Origin: Melieria omissa
Lineage: Eukaryota; Arthropoda; Insecta; Diptera; Ulidiidae
Assembly: GCA_963971225.1 (NCBI GenBank)
Contig: OZ020267.1
Coordinates: 147,192,427-147,256,426 of the forward strand
Length of the DNA stretch: 64,000 nt
Direction: 5' to 3'
Position numbers and translations under genes: made by a program. The notes beneath the pieces were generated by a model. The model was given only the letters and a program-made list of their open reading frames with translations. It ran no database searches and was not told the origin of the DNA. Shown here piece by piece: positions 1 to 13,069 of this stretch. Each line of letters begins with the position of its first letter. Within the stretch, counting starts at the first letter, position 1.

Positions 1-2200
1 CGTATGCTGTGCCACTGGAGTAAGGGAGCGTAGCCAAATACCTCAAGAAATGCTTGGAGGAAATTATTTTTTCACAATTTTCAGCATTTTCAGCAATTTC
101 ATTTTTTGTTGTAGTTGTTTTTGTTGTTGTACTTTCAGTGGAAAAATGTTTAATTTACCTGCAATGCAATATGAAAATATTTACTTATGCCAATGATATT
201 TTTTTTCTCTCTCTTTGCAGGTACGTACACACACACACACATTCGCCAAACATAAATAAGACAAATGACGCAAGCGAACTGCAGCGAACTTAAGCGACTT
301 GAGTAAGCGTTCGCTGGCTGCCGGTAAGCGCGATTTTGTTTGAATTATGAACAAAAGCGGATTAGTTGCGAAAATCTGCAGTCGGCAGTGCGCTGAGACC
401 TAAGTTTTACTTATGTACTGAGAACGCAGCAGCTGGTTGCGGTAGTCATTTATGTATTTTATATGAATAAACAGATAGAAGAAGAAGACGAAGAAGGGAA
501 TATATGAATAAACATTTTGTGCAAAGTTGTCATTTCAAAAGAAGCCAAATTGTTTGCGCCTGTCTTGGGTCATGCAATTTTTTTTTAATAGAATCGTTTT
601 TTCCTAAAATTTTCATATTTTTCTCCTCACAATTTTGCTTAAGATGTCATTTTTCGGCACCGTTGCAATTAATTATAGTATTCAGGTAATCTTAAGCATT
701 TATAGAAAAAACAAAAATATAGGAAACCATCAAGAAATCTTAAAAGCCTCAATGAGCCAAACAAAACCAAAGCCAAAGCCAGCGGCTAAGCCGTAAAATC
801 CCTTTAAGCCGCTTAAGTGCTTTGAACTCGCTATCGGCGAATGACAGTCGTCGTCGTCTGGTCAGCGGCCAATTGGCGGCGCACTTAAGTGGACAACATA
901 ATCGCGCCGCATAATTGAACAAGTTGGCCAAGTCTTAATAACTTTTGCGCAAGTTAGACTTTCACTGTAGGAATGAAAAGAATTTTGAGAAAATGCTTTT
1001 AAATTTGTTTGTCTCGTCGTCAGTCTAAAAAAATATGATTGCCTGAGGGAATTCTTGGGAAAAAATGAGTTAGTGTTGTTGTTTTGAATGACAGCGTGAA
1101 CGAAGAATGGCTGGAGGCGAACATATTGCTTAGGGGCCCATTTAAGTTTGACTTGAAATGTGAATGTTGATTGCTTTACCCAGAACTTTGAGTTATTTGC
1201 AGGAAATGAATAAAAGTTGCCAATGTCTTTTTAGCATTCAATCTTGAAAGACTGTCATCTGAGTAGTTATGACTGAGCAAAGAATCAAGAGGGAGTCTTA
1301 TAACTTTGTGGCATTTTCCCACGCATTGTAACGCACTGTTACACATGCAGTTCACATGCACACATACCACCACATACGAGTACATGTTTGTATGTATTTA
1401 TGGGCAAAAGAACAGTTGGCATGCGAGGGTAAAGGAAGCAGCAAAAATAAAATATTCGCAGGAAATCTGACACCGCTTCCTGGCAGCCAATCAGGCATGG
1501 AGTCAGGGAGGAATGCCAAGGCACCAGGAAGTGTTGCAACTGTTGAGGGTATCCAGTAGTGGCAGTGGTGGTTGTGTTGTGCAATGAAGCACTTTATTTG
1601 CACATAAATGTGACAACAGATGTGTGTGGGAAAAATACACAAAAGCGCAGGAAATAAAATGGATACATAATCGTATGGCAAGGAAAACACTTTGGCCAAT
1701 ATGCCAAACGAATGGCCAAGTCTGACAGACTACGGGTAGCGCTGCAAATAGGTGTGAATGTTTTGAGTATGTTGACTTGATGTGACAGCCAATGTATCAT
1801 CAGTTGACAGCGTAAAGTAAAACTTTTAATTATGCGCTGACAGTTTGACTTTTGAGCAGCGTCCGGCTGGCGATGACATCAGCCTCAGGTTTACGATGGG
1901 TTCATGGGTCTGTTTGACGCACTGAAACAAAAGTTGTGTTGATGGTATTTTAAAGTCGTCCAACTTGTTTGATCAAACAATGAAAGAAGAAACATTCAAA
2001 CGCTCAAACGTGGGTTCAACACATGATTATCCAAAGAAATCAAAATTACTTCATTGAGGTTTTTTTTGTTTGAAATTATAATAAATTCGAATTTTCTGTG
2101 ACTTTACCTTTTTTTTCTTAAACACAAATTAATAAAAAAAAAAATAAACATGTTGCTAAAAAATGTTTGCTCTTATTCTTTGACTTGATTTCATACACTT
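1..2200. other. Non-coding stretch, probably intronic
   Basis: AT-rich DNA with poly-T and (CA)n runs. Short open frames here lack any recognisable protein signature. The only feature of note is the candidate ratchet site at 220/221. Confidence 0.6.
196..228 (+). promoter_or_regulatory. Candidate recursive splice site (zero-length exon, ratchet point)
   Basis: A 20-nt pyrimidine tract ends in TTTGCAG, and the next bases are GTACGTAC, so a 3' splice site (AG 219-220) abuts a 5' splice site (GT 221-222). This Yn-NCAG|GTRNGT layout is the signature of ratchet points known from long Drosophila introns. The site is on the same strand as the Rapgap1 exons. Whether it is used is inference. Confidence 0.4.
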
Positions 2201-2239
2201 AAGGGAGATTTGATTGGCCGTGCATTCTAGTGTTAATTG

Positions 2240-3780
2240 TGATCCAATAATTTATTTAGTTTAGTCCAATCATTTAAAGAAGAGGCACTCAAGTGTTATC
2301 CGCTTTAGTTTTGTTCAACTTACTGAAGATGAAAAAATTGTTGTTGTTTTCTTGACTAAAAGTTCTCATAGCTGAAATTGTCATGAGATTCCCTTATTTC
2401 GGTTTATGAATGTTGTTGAGACTCCATGTTCTATATTTATTATTGAAAATTTATTGAAAATGAAAGCTTGAGAAATTTCCTTTTTGAAGTGATCCAAGAA
2501 TTTTTTCCATCGTCTAAATAAATGACGAAGATATATCCAAAAGTTCTTTTCATTAAAGTAATTGAAAATATTTCCTTTTCTAAGTCGCCCAACTTATTGA
2601 ATTGAGCCAAGAATTTGCTTTTGACTAAATAAGAGATAAATAAGAGATAAGAGAAAAATAAGAAAAGAAAGAAAGAGATCAAAAAGAACTCTCGATGAAA
2701 GTTCTTATAAAATAATCTGTTTAAAGTGTTTGCAGCTTTCCAGTAAAAGATGGTACCACTTTTTGAAGGGAGCCGAAAGTTTGTTTCTTGACTAAATGTC
2801 ATCCAAATAAATAATGAAGTAAGAACCAAAAGTTTTCTTGGTTTAAATCCTTAAAAAGATTTCCCAACTTCACAGTAAAAGATCGTCCAACTTATTGAAG
2901 TGAGCCAAGAATCAGCTTCTTCTTCTTCTTAACTAAATATGAGACAAATAAGAGATATCCAAGAGTTCTCTTGATTGAAGTTCTCTAAGAGATTTCCTTC
3001 CTTAAGTTTGTGCAGTTGAAAATCGTTCAACTTATTGAATTGAGCGAAGAATTAATTTCTTTACTAAATAAGAGAAAAATGAAAGATATCCAAAAGAACT
3101 CTTGATTAAAGTTCTTAAAGAGATTATCTGTTAAAAGTTTTTGCAGCTTTCCAGTAGAAGTTCGATGAATTTTTTTAAGTGATCCAAGAATTTGTTTTTT
3201 GATTACATGTCGTCCAAATAAATGATGAAGAAATATCCAAAGTACTCTTGATTGATTTACTCTTTACTCTGTTTTTGAGAGATTTACTGCTCTAAATTTG
3301 TACAGCTTTCCAGTCTTTTAGCTTCATCTAACTTATTGAATTTAGCCCAGAACTCATTTCTTGACTAAATATGGTTCATGTAAATGGTAAAGAGATATCT
3401 TAAAGAACACTTGATTGAAGCCCTTAAAGAGATTTTGTGGCTAAAGTTTCTTCAGCTTTTTTGAAGAGAAGCAACAAATTTTTTCAAAAGTAAATGTTGT
3501 CCAAATAAATGATAAAGAAAGTTGTTGTCCAACTAAATGATGAAGAAATATCCAAAAGTTATCTTGATTAAAATCGTCAAAGAGGTTTCTTGTTTCTAAT
3601 TTGAACAGCTTCCCAGTTGAAGATGGTTCAACTTATTGGAGTGAGCGAAGAATTTTCTTCTTGACTAAATGTCGCCTAAATAAATGATTAATACATATCT
3701 AAATAAAAGTCCCTGAGGTGATTTCCTGGTTCAAGTTTGTGCTGTTGATAAAGATAGCTTGAGTTCTTAACAACAGTTAT
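2240..3780. repeat. Degenerate tandem repeat array (2.2-3.8 kb)
   Basis: A sentence-like unit recurs with divergence. It includes CAACTTATTGAA followed by GAGCCAAGAAT, a 'GACTAAAT..CCAAATAAATGA' block, 'ATATCCAAAAG' and 'CTTTCCAGT'. The first marker occurs near 2588, 2885, 3026, 3329 and 3628, so spacings are ~140-150 or ~300 bp. The copies are too diverged to be recent and no coding frame is kept. Confidence 0.7.
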
Positions 3781-4000
3781 GTAGTTAATGGAAGAAAAGG
3801 AGTACTGTCTTGTACTACAAATGATATTAACCCATCCAGTTTGTTTGAACCAGGGTCCTCCAGTTAAAAGAGGAATAGGGTCTCAAAAACTTAAGGGTAG
3901 AGACACTTTCAAAGAGAGACAAGAGACAAGAATTTATCTTACTTCACCCAGATCAACTGGCGTACACAAGATTTTAGTTGGTGGGGAGTCCGTACATAAC

Positions 4001-4888
4001 TTAACCCTTTCCGACATGAAAATAAACCCGTTCTGTATGAATTGTATGGGCTGAATCCAATATATTGGACATTGTGACTGAAAGGGTTGAGCTGTAAACA
4101 TATTTTCAACCCAAAAAGCTTGCACGCTACAGATATTTGAAAGGTCTTTAAACAAAACTCCTCTTCCTTTCCTGCACTTCTGCTTTGCTTTATAAAGAGG
4201 CAAAGGAGTTGAAGGAAGAAGTTGTTTTTTCTGATTCAAAAAATCCTTCTTGCAGTCTTTTACTCTAAAGTTTCTATTGCTTCCTTTTCCATGCATAGAT
4301 AACTTTAATAAAAGTGTCTTTATGAGTGTTTATTCTGTTGACTTGTTCTTTCTTGAACCAACTTTTTGTTAGTCAACTAAAATTACTTCAACTTCATCTG
4401 TTTGCCAGCTTAAAGCAAAAGCTACGATTGATTTATGGGTTTAATTTAAGTAGGCACCAACAAATTAATATTTTAAGAAGTCAATTCAAAGCATATTACA
4501 AAAATTTTACTGTTATGCCCAAAATAATTTATAAGAATTTGCAGCGATATCAGGCAAAGTTTGTGTTCTAATTGAGGTCTATGAATTGGGCGCGTTTGAT
4601 CAAAACCCCGTTTCTTTAATAATTGGTTAAATAAAATCAAAAAGTGATAGTTTTGTATTTTTTTGTAAATATTAAATAATTTTTCTGTTTTAAAAAAATA
4701 TTGATACAAAATTTATTTAATACGTTTTAAGCTAAAATTGTTCAAAAGTAAACTAACTCTAGAACTCTAACAAAGAGGCGTGGCGACTTCAAATGTCGCG
4801 TGCACACTTCTTAGAAAAATGTTTCATGATTTAAATACCAAAAAGTTATATCGAGATACAGGGTAAAATTCGAGGTCGAAAGGGTTAA
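4001..4888. mobile_element. piggyBac-like non-autonomous element (MITE) flanked by TTAA
   Basis: The block is bounded by TTAA at 4001-4004 and 4885-4888. Terminal inverted repeats start CCCTTTCCGACATGA on the left and CCCTTTCGACCTCGA on the right (reverse-complemented), with further imperfect matching to an ACCC about 25 nt in. TTAA duplication plus CCC-starting ends is the hallmark of piggyBac-type elements. No transposase frame is present in the 880 bp. An internal GAAAGGGTTGA at ~4080 could be the end of a shorter, ~90-bp version, so the outer boundary is not certain. Confidence 0.55.
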
Positions 4889-4889
4889 A

Positions 4890-7800
4890 CGTGCAATTAA
4901 TAGATTCAATCGATTTGCCGGTTCTTGCTTGTTGTTCAAAGGTAGTGAAAGATTGTGTCCAGTGCGTACAGTTTTTTTTTTATTTTATGCGATTGAAAAT
5001 ACTGTTTGTATATATTTTCTTCAACTTTTAACGCTCACGAGGCAATAGTAATAATTCATAAATTGTTTGAAATTGTTTGGCGTTGCAGTGAACAAATGCA
5101 AGAACTGAAGTCTGAAGTAATTTGGTTGAAATACGGGAAACAGAATTAACACGAGTGGGCGGAATATTTTTGGGCGCAGTTGGCAATTAAAACATTTATT
5201 GTTTAAGTTTGAGACACAATTGTGTGGTCGGCGCGTGGTCATGGAGGGAGGGGGGGCGGGGCAAGCAGCTGTAGTTGGCAGTGTACAACATGATTTATGT
5301 CTTAATGAACAACCACAATTTATGTGGGCTGTTTGTTTTTGTAGGCGTTTGTTTGACTGTGTCTATCGGTGTGTGTTTGTGTGTGTGTATAGACAATTGA
5401 CAGCATTTAGGCAGATAAGCGCTGGCAATCAATATGCCGTTATCAGAAGGGGCGGGTAAGCCCGAAGTGTTGTACAAATATACGAAAAATGTTGATTGCA
5501 GACAATTTAAATATTTATTAAAATCGGACAGACAGGCATTAAGTGACAGCCCCAGCAGAGCAGTGCGCGGATTATGTAATCAACAAAACAGAGACAGCCA
5601 ACATAAACAGAGCCATGCACACACACTCACACATATGAATGTGTAGATTTAAATGCGAGCACTTATGTACATTTAGTAATTACAGGGCGGCAATGCATAT
5701 GCGGTCTCATTGTGCGACACACCAACAACAACTTGCGCCGGTAATTTTAGCGCAGCGTGTAATTTTACATGACTTGCCACACATCATATTACGCGCACAT
5801 TTGTGTGTATGTAGACTGACGGCCACAGCCACTGACAGTTGAGCTCACTGAAAAACTTCAACGGACTGCAGCAGCTGACTGACTGCCTGACCAGCGCTGA
5901 AAAGTTGGTTTTTGTCAATTGTGCTGTGCTGCCGTGTTGTGGTGTGGCAACGCTGTGCTGCAGTTGAAATGTAATTTTAGGTTATGTTGAATGAAAGTGT
6001 TGTGCGCGCGTTGCTTGTTTGTTTTTTTTGTTAATTACTATTTTTTTTAATAATAATTTTTTTCGAGTGCTTGTACTTTCGCAGACGCAATTAAAAGAAA
6101 AACTATCAGCAACTAAAAACAACAACAACAATAAAACAGTCAGTTATTTTAGCCAAACCGAGCGCGCGGTGGCATTTAGTTTTTTATGGCAACACTCATT
6201 AGGTTTAATGAACTCTTTGTCTCAATGCATTGTTGCTGTTGTTAGTTTTGTTGTTATTGTTGTTGTTGCTTTGATTATTAACTTTATTTTGCTGCTGCTG
6301 TTTGCTGTTGACGCGCATTTGGATGCTTTGCTTTCCATCGTTTATATTTTTTTATTATTGTTTTTGTTGTAGTTGTAGTTTTTAGCGCAATTGCACAACA
6401 AATGTTGTTGATGATTTTTTTTTGCACTTTTCTCATAAACCTTTTTCTCTTCGCTTGAATGTTGTGCATTTTCTTTGGTAGTAATATTAGTTGTTGTTGT
6501 TGTTGTTGCTTGTATTTTGTTTGCTTTGGCATAATTACCATGCAACTTGAGCGCGCCACCAATTCCCAGCAATGCAACTTGAGGCACAACTGTCGATTGC
6601 CGTCCAAAGAGCGCAGCATAATTACCAATAAAATCATATCAGGAGTGAAAAAAATAACAACAACAATTATATTGACAAAGCCAAAATGAACAATAACAAC
6701 TAAGAGCAACAACACTTTACTACAAATTTACAAACAACACCAGCACTTACAATTTTGTTGTCGTTTTGGTTGATTGCTGTCCAAAGCAACAATTAACCAA
6801 CAGCTGCAGTACTAAAGACAAAGTCAAAATAAATAAAAATTAAAAAAACAATTAAATAGAAAAGCGTCAAGATAAAAATACAAAATTACAAAAATAGCAA
6901 AAACAAATTCATTTTTGCACACCAAAAAAAACAACAAAAAGAAAACTACGAAAAGTAGTTAAGTTTGTAATTGTTGGCAACGAAACGTTGTGGCAGCTTT
7001 AATAATAACTTTTGTTGTTATTCAGCGTTGTTGCTGTTGTGTTGTCGTTGCCATCGTTGGTATTGATGTGCTGCTTATGTTGTTGTTGATCATTGCTGGA
7101 AACGCTCTGACTGACGTCTGATGCCGCGCACATTCACCGTTTATGACGTGGCCGCGTCTCGTCGCTTCAAGTGCCGGCTAACGTTAACGTAACTTAACGT
7201 AATAATAACGGTTTCACTGCATATTTTCACACCATTACAACAACACACACACACTCACACTCACACTCACACACATACACACATATACTCAAAGCTGCAG
7301 TTCACATTTGCATTTGTTGCAGCTTCTTTCGAAGGCCATAAAAATGCTTAAGTTGCAGTTAACTTGTTGCTGCCGCCGCTGCTGTTGCTGCTGCTGTTGC
7401 AGGTGTCGCACTTGCCACAACCATAGACGACGTTGTTAAAATGCACCAAGGCAGCAGCCATTGCAATGCGCTGCCACTTCTACTTCCAGTGTTCATCTTC
7501 AGAACCACTTCAAAAGCGGCTTTTGCTGTGTTACCGCACTCGGGCGACAGCCAGCCAGACAGTCAGGCAGCTTGAAAAGCGCATGAAAAGCATCATTAAT
7601 AAAAAGCGTTAAATTTATAGCACACACGCTCGGACTGCTCGCTCGGCCTCGCCGCCACCTGCAGCAAACTAGCGAAATGTCAGCTTAACTTATCTCGGCG
7701 CTGCGATTGCGTATGCAAATTTTACGGTCCTCACTTTTCAGGTTTTATTTTTCAAGCATTCTCTATGGGATTTTTCTTTTTTAGTTTTGTTTTTTGGTTT

Positions 7801-8590
7801 GGTTGCTGGTTTTGATTTTTTTCGGTTTTCGGCACATAACAGTAGTGACTGCTTAAATTGTTGTTGGCACTAAGCAGTGAAGGAGAGTGTAATGTGTGAG
7901 CAACTGTGCAACTGGTTCTAACGTTTGGCCAACAGCGATTCGACTCTACGTGAGCAATGTGTGACTGCTGTGTTGGTTGGCGTTGTTATGAAATGCGAAT
8001 TGACAGATTTATTTAGGAGATGTGATTATTTTATTCGCTTAGAGGTAAATATTTTTTGAATAGAAAAGAGGTTGATTGCATTTGAAAATTGTCAGATAAA
8101 AATTCTAATAGAGTTGGGTTTATTGAAATGTCTGCTTGGTTTGGTCGAAAAAAAACGCTGAAAGGTAAATTGTGTTGCATTGAGCAAAGTTTTCAATCTA
8201 AAGTTAGACAGAAAGGATATTTCTCTTATGGTACAATTCATGGTGTCAGCAGACGGAGACAATGAGACTCCATGCGCTTGTGTGGTCTAATCAAAAAGAA
8301 GTTGGAAAACACTAGGCAAGTCCATACATAAAAAGAAGAGAAGAAGATAGAAAAGTGCACCTTGAAGTCGCCAGTTACCTTTAACAACCTCTGGAACTGG
8401 ATATAGAGACACCCACATTGTCCAGAAGATAACAAACTACTATAAATTATAATCTATAGATAATAGTTATAACAAAATGGCCCCTACGCGCTAATTCCAA
8501 GTCAGAACATGGCCACTGGTACCAATTAACCAGATAGCAAAATCGTTTCTCTTTTTTGTGACGTTTTTATTAAAACATTTTTTGCCTTAT
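4890..8590. other. Non-coding intronic stretch rich in (TTG/CAA)n
   Basis: No gene signature is seen. It contains trinucleotide TTG/CAA runs (6230-6280, 6490-6510, 7020-7090), a CA-rich run (~7240-7285), and GC-richer patches near 7120-7180 and 7360-7700 without a sustained frame. Confidence 0.5.
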
Positions 8591-8639
8591 TTGCATTCTA
8601 ATGCTACGAGAACATACGAACTCGTATGAGGTTCATTTC

Positions 8640-8825
8640 TTAACCCTATGAGATCTACTAAGTATGATTCGTAAAATAGCATACAAAATTTTCTTGAAGT
8701 ATTTTCTATTCTATAAAAGATTTCGCTGCTTTAGCAAGTTTATATTTTCTGTAACCTTATGAATCCTTTATCCTACGAAATCTATCAAGTATGATTCGTA
8801 AAAGAGCCTAGAAACTTTCAATGAA
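8640..8825. repeat. Diverged two-copy direct repeat
   Basis: A ~60-bp block containing CAAGTATGATTCGTAAAA or a close variant occurs near 8642 and again near 8768, about 127 bp apart. A (GGAT)n run lies just downstream at ~8908-8930. Confidence 0.5.
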
Positions 8826-9159
8826 GGATATTTTACTCCCCCAACCGTTTTCAATGCTTTATCTTTACTTGTATACTTGTCGTACATAGTCCTGTACTTG
8901 TGCTTGAGGATGGACGGATGGATGGATGGATGTGAGGGGGAGCCGTGGAAATAACCTTAGAGAGGTGCTTGAGGAACAATTTCTTATAAAAGCCCCGAAC
9001 AGGAATCTAACTTCAAGTAAACTGAAAGAAATTCTGCATAAATTGTACACCAAATTTTGTCAAATTTGGTCAAAGTTCCGTCATTCAAGAGAAATTTTCA
9101 AAAGATTCTTAAAAAGAGATCAGCTAAGAACAATGATTGGTGTTCTAATAGGTCTAATA

Positions 9160-9975
9160 GGTAATCATGCAAAAAGCTGGAACTGACTTCTAATGATTTC
9201 TGCAGGAACTGCAAAAATGGGGAGAGGAAGAAAGAGGAACTCTATTTAGGAACATGGCCTGCACTTTCTAGGAGAACACCTTGAGGTTCTTTGGGATCTA
9301 GAGATCTCAAGGAGAGCTGGACGACAGAACTATCCACAGTTTACTTAGTTCCTGATGATCAGAAGTCATGCAAAAAGCTGCTAATGACTTTTAATGATTT
9401 CTGCAAGAACTGCAAGAAAAAGTACTTCTATTTCAGACACTTGTCTTGCACTCATTTGAGTACCTTCTTCTTTGATACTCTAGGGGAGTCTATAACTCAG
9501 GACCGTCTACAGTTTACTTAATTTCTGAACAGGTACTCATGGAAAAAGTTGGTAGTGACTTAAATGATTTTTGCAGCAAGAAGAAACATTACGTCAGCTT
9601 CTATGCACTTGTCCTGCACTCTTTACGAGAAGACTTATTTGAGTATCTTCTTTTTTGATAATCTAGGGGGATCTAGGCAAAAGGACCATTCACAATTTAC
9701 TTAGTGTTTGATGACAGGTGTTCACGGAAAAGAATGGTACTGACTTCTAATGATTTCTGCAGGAGTTGTATGCAAGAAAAAAGAGTACGTCAGCTTCTAT
9801 GCTATTGTCCTAAGCTTTCTACGAGAAGAACTCATTTGAGTGGTTTTCTTCTTTGATAATCTAGGATCTAGACGACAAAACCATTCACAGTCTACTAAGT
9901 TTATGATGACAGGTCTACTTAGTTTATGATGACGCATGGAAAAGGTTGTTTTGGTCTTATAAACATTTTTTAGGG
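9160..9975. repeat. Tandem repeat array, ~170-200-bp units
   Basis: A unit with 'TGACTTCTAATGATTTCTGCAGG', then a CTTGTCCTGCACT block, a CTCATTTGAGTA..CTTCTTTGAT block and a TCACAGTTTACTTAGT block recurs about four times. The first marker sits near 9182, 9381, 9552 and 9737. The copies differ by substitutions and indels, so this is an old local expansion. No frame persists through the units. Confidence 0.7.
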
Positions 9976-9979
9976 ACTT

Positions 9980-12900
9980 TCATAACTAGGAAGAGGATAA
10001 AACAAATTCAACTTGTAAATATGTACTTGTTCCGTACGCTCTACTAAAAAATAGACTCATTCAACTCCCAAGTTCAGGAGCAACATATCTGTACACATCT
10101 TCAAATAAAACCCCGATATAAATTTTTGAAAAGACTTTAGGTTGTTTAGAAGCTTAAGCTGTTGACACGAATAAGAGGATCTGCCTCAACTCAATGAGTC
10201 TTTGGTCTTGATGATGTCCCAACTTGGTGCTTCGTATTTTCCCTAAATGTGTCTTATGTGAGCGTTTGAGGAATTGCCTCATTTTTGGTGGTTTTTCCAA
10301 CCTACTTCCTTCCTCCATACTTAGTTGAATTCTCAAAGTTTTGTCGCAGTTACATTGCTTTGAATAAACAACATTACTTTTGAAATGTCATTTGACAACA
10401 ATACCTACATTTCATGCAACTGGCACCGCCTTATGTCAGCCTTTTTATCGATCACGATCCTTGTTGACGCTCATTAAATGTGTTGCTGTCATTTCTTAAC
10501 CTAAATAAATATATAATGAAACACATATCAACACACGACTGCATGTCTATGTCTACTTGTAGTAACAATCATTATTTACTACCAAACAAACACGACACAC
10601 GACACACACACACACACGTCCCACTCTAATGATAACAGTTGTTCCGGTTGTTGGGTAAATTGACCGCATTCAGCAACAACAACTGTTCGAACAAGCCGTT
10701 CAATTCATTCAATTCGTCTGAAAGACATTTGGCTCGGCCTTACCTGAGCGGAAAACTTATTAATTAGATGATTGAATGCGCTGCCTGCCGGCCGAATGTG
10801 ACTTTGTGTGCGTCATGCGGCCGATTAGCAGCACGTCAGGTGTTTCCCTGTGCAGTGCCGGTGTTTTTATTTTTCCCCCCTGCTTTTGCTGACCACTTCT
10901 CTAAACGTTTCGTTTTTTTATTTGGTATTTTCTTGGCTTATAATTTTTTACAGCCTTTGCACTTTACGCTCTCTGCAGTGCGCAGTCTGACAGCACCGAC
11001 TTTTTCCAGCTGCCTTGGCGCAGCTGCTAATGTGAAATTTATAGCCGTACGGTCAGATCAATTTCACATTAATACTGCACATTTTGTCGATTCTTTTGCG
11101 TTATTTAACACAATAAAATTCTTGACTGAAATGTGGTTTCGTTCAGCGCTGCGGCAAGCAGCTGTTTCCGTTGAACGTGGCGCATGCCATGTTTGAGTTA
11201 TTTTTTACATTTTTTTTTTCAGTTTTTTGTTATTTTTTTGGTTTGATTTTGTTGTCTGCGTGCTTGCAGTTTTATGAGGTTTTTACAAAAATTCACGTTT
11301 CCCACTTTTGCTACCGATTTAGCTGCTCATTCGTTGCTCCATTCTGTGTACGAATCATTTCATTGGTCATTTGTTGGGTTTTTACTTTGTTCGTTGTGTT
11401 TGCTTGTGTTTTGTTGCTTAACCTCAATAAATTGGCATTCGAATGCGAGCACAAACGTTCTCCGACACAAAGCTTGTCAATTTAGCAGAAAAAAATCAGG
11501 CGAATTGAGTTGTGTTGAGCCGAATCGAAGCGTTTGCCTTCGTTCTAAATGATTTTGCATTCACCTGCTTCGGCGATGACCGATACTTCTTATGTGGTTT
11601 TTGTTGTTGTTGTAGTGTTTTGTTGTTGCCATTTGTTTGTGTTTTAATTAGCTAACTAAGCAGCTGCTCTGACCAGGTGAAATCATCGTTTTCACTGCGA
11701 ACGCTTGCAACATGTTTGCGCGACAGCAGTTTACGTTCCCCGAATTAAGTCATCGGCAAAATTTGCACTTTTGCTAATTTTGCAACAACAATAAGCTGTA
11801 AAAAATGGTTGCCGTTAAATTGCAATTGTTAGTAATTGTTGTTGTTGTAATTGCGCATACATTTACAATTGTTTGAAGCTATGAAAATAAAGCTTAAGCA
11901 ATCGCGTCATGCAGGGAGTGTTGCCACCATTTTGGCCATCGTGCTTACATACGAGTAGTGTGTCTGTATGTATGCGTGGGAGGATTGGCCACCGTCCTAT
12001 GACCTAATACAACAATATTTCCTTGTCTCTTTCAAGTCTTCAACGTTTTCCACACCTTCCCACGTCAGTCATTTGCCGTGTGCTGACAGTTCTGATGTGT
12101 TTATGCTTTGCTTTTTGCCTTTTGCCATCATCGCATGTTGCGCTAAAGTGCATTAAAAATTTTGCTGCCCGTTTCATTGTTGCTCTGAGAAAATCAAACT
12201 AATTTACTTAATTTTCCAAAAGCAATTTTCCGCTGCCTGTCCACACGCCTATATCTGCATGAGGCGTTACCGACCGAGCGTCAAATGAAATTTTAATGCA
12301 TCAAAGTATGTCACCGTTGCTGCGTTGAGTTGGGTTGGGTTTGTTTGGTGTTGGCGACAACAAAGAAATTGGAAACTTCAGTTCCCCAGTCAGTCGTTCA
12401 TACATCCATGGCGCACAGTGTTGCATGCACAGAAAATTAATAACTTAATAAGTTCAACTCCATCCACCCCCACCTCGCAAAAAAGAAAATTAATGACAAT
12501 TAATAAGCCAACACATTTTGTTGTGGCTCATCGAAAATTATTGGGTATGGCCCACACTACAACAACAGCAATTATATTATAGTAATGTTGCATAGAAATG
12601 AGCGCAGGTGCGCATGGCAAAGGGGCCTTACAGGGCCCTTTTTGGGCGCTGCCCCTAACACACACATTGCGCATTTGGTTGAGGTAAGGACACGTGTCGT
12701 TGTTTGTGTGGTGGCCACTTATTTGTTTAGCTGTGTGAAGCGGGCTAATTGGGTCAGCTTGGCCCAGCGCTAATGGCAGCGTAAATATTTAGCACGTCAT
12801 TAGCAAATTGTGTCAGCATTTAAAATGGTCAAACGGCCACAACAACCACAACGAGAAGAGGCGCTGAAAAGTTTTCGCATTGAATTTGACTTTTGGCATT

Positions 12901-12990
12901 TTGATTTTGTTGAATGTCAAGAACAACAACAAATGCCAAACTGTGACTAGCCAAAGTTTGTGGTGGTTTGCGGTGTTTCTGCAAAATTTC
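9980..12990. other. Non-coding intronic stretch
   Basis: No recognisable gene. It holds (CA)n at ~10590-10615 and TTG runs. An open frame at 10768-11196 has no family signature and no codon bias like the Rapgap1 exons. Confidence 0.5.
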
Positions 12991-12997
12991 AAATTTC

Positions 12998-13067
12998 TGC
13001 TTCAGAAAACGAATGTCGTATGTTCCATGGAGCCTAGTATGACATACGACATTTGTTTTCTGAGGCA
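12998..13067 (+). ncRNA. Pre-miRNA-like hairpin (candidate only)
   Basis: Two 26-nt arms (12998-13023 and 13042-13067) are inverted complements with only two G:U-type mismatches, enclosing an 18-nt loop (13024-13041). Arm and loop sizes fit a Dicer-type precursor. A near-perfect stem could equally be a small foldback element. Either strand could be transcribed, since the inverted repeat folds on both. Confidence 0.3.
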
Positions 13068-13069
13068 AC

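Noticed and set aside
10768..11196. 142-codon + strand frame with Cys pairs near the start (CAACRP..CASC)
   Set aside because: The Cys spacing does not match a zinc-finger family I can name, codon use is AT-rich, and there is no splice or promoter support.
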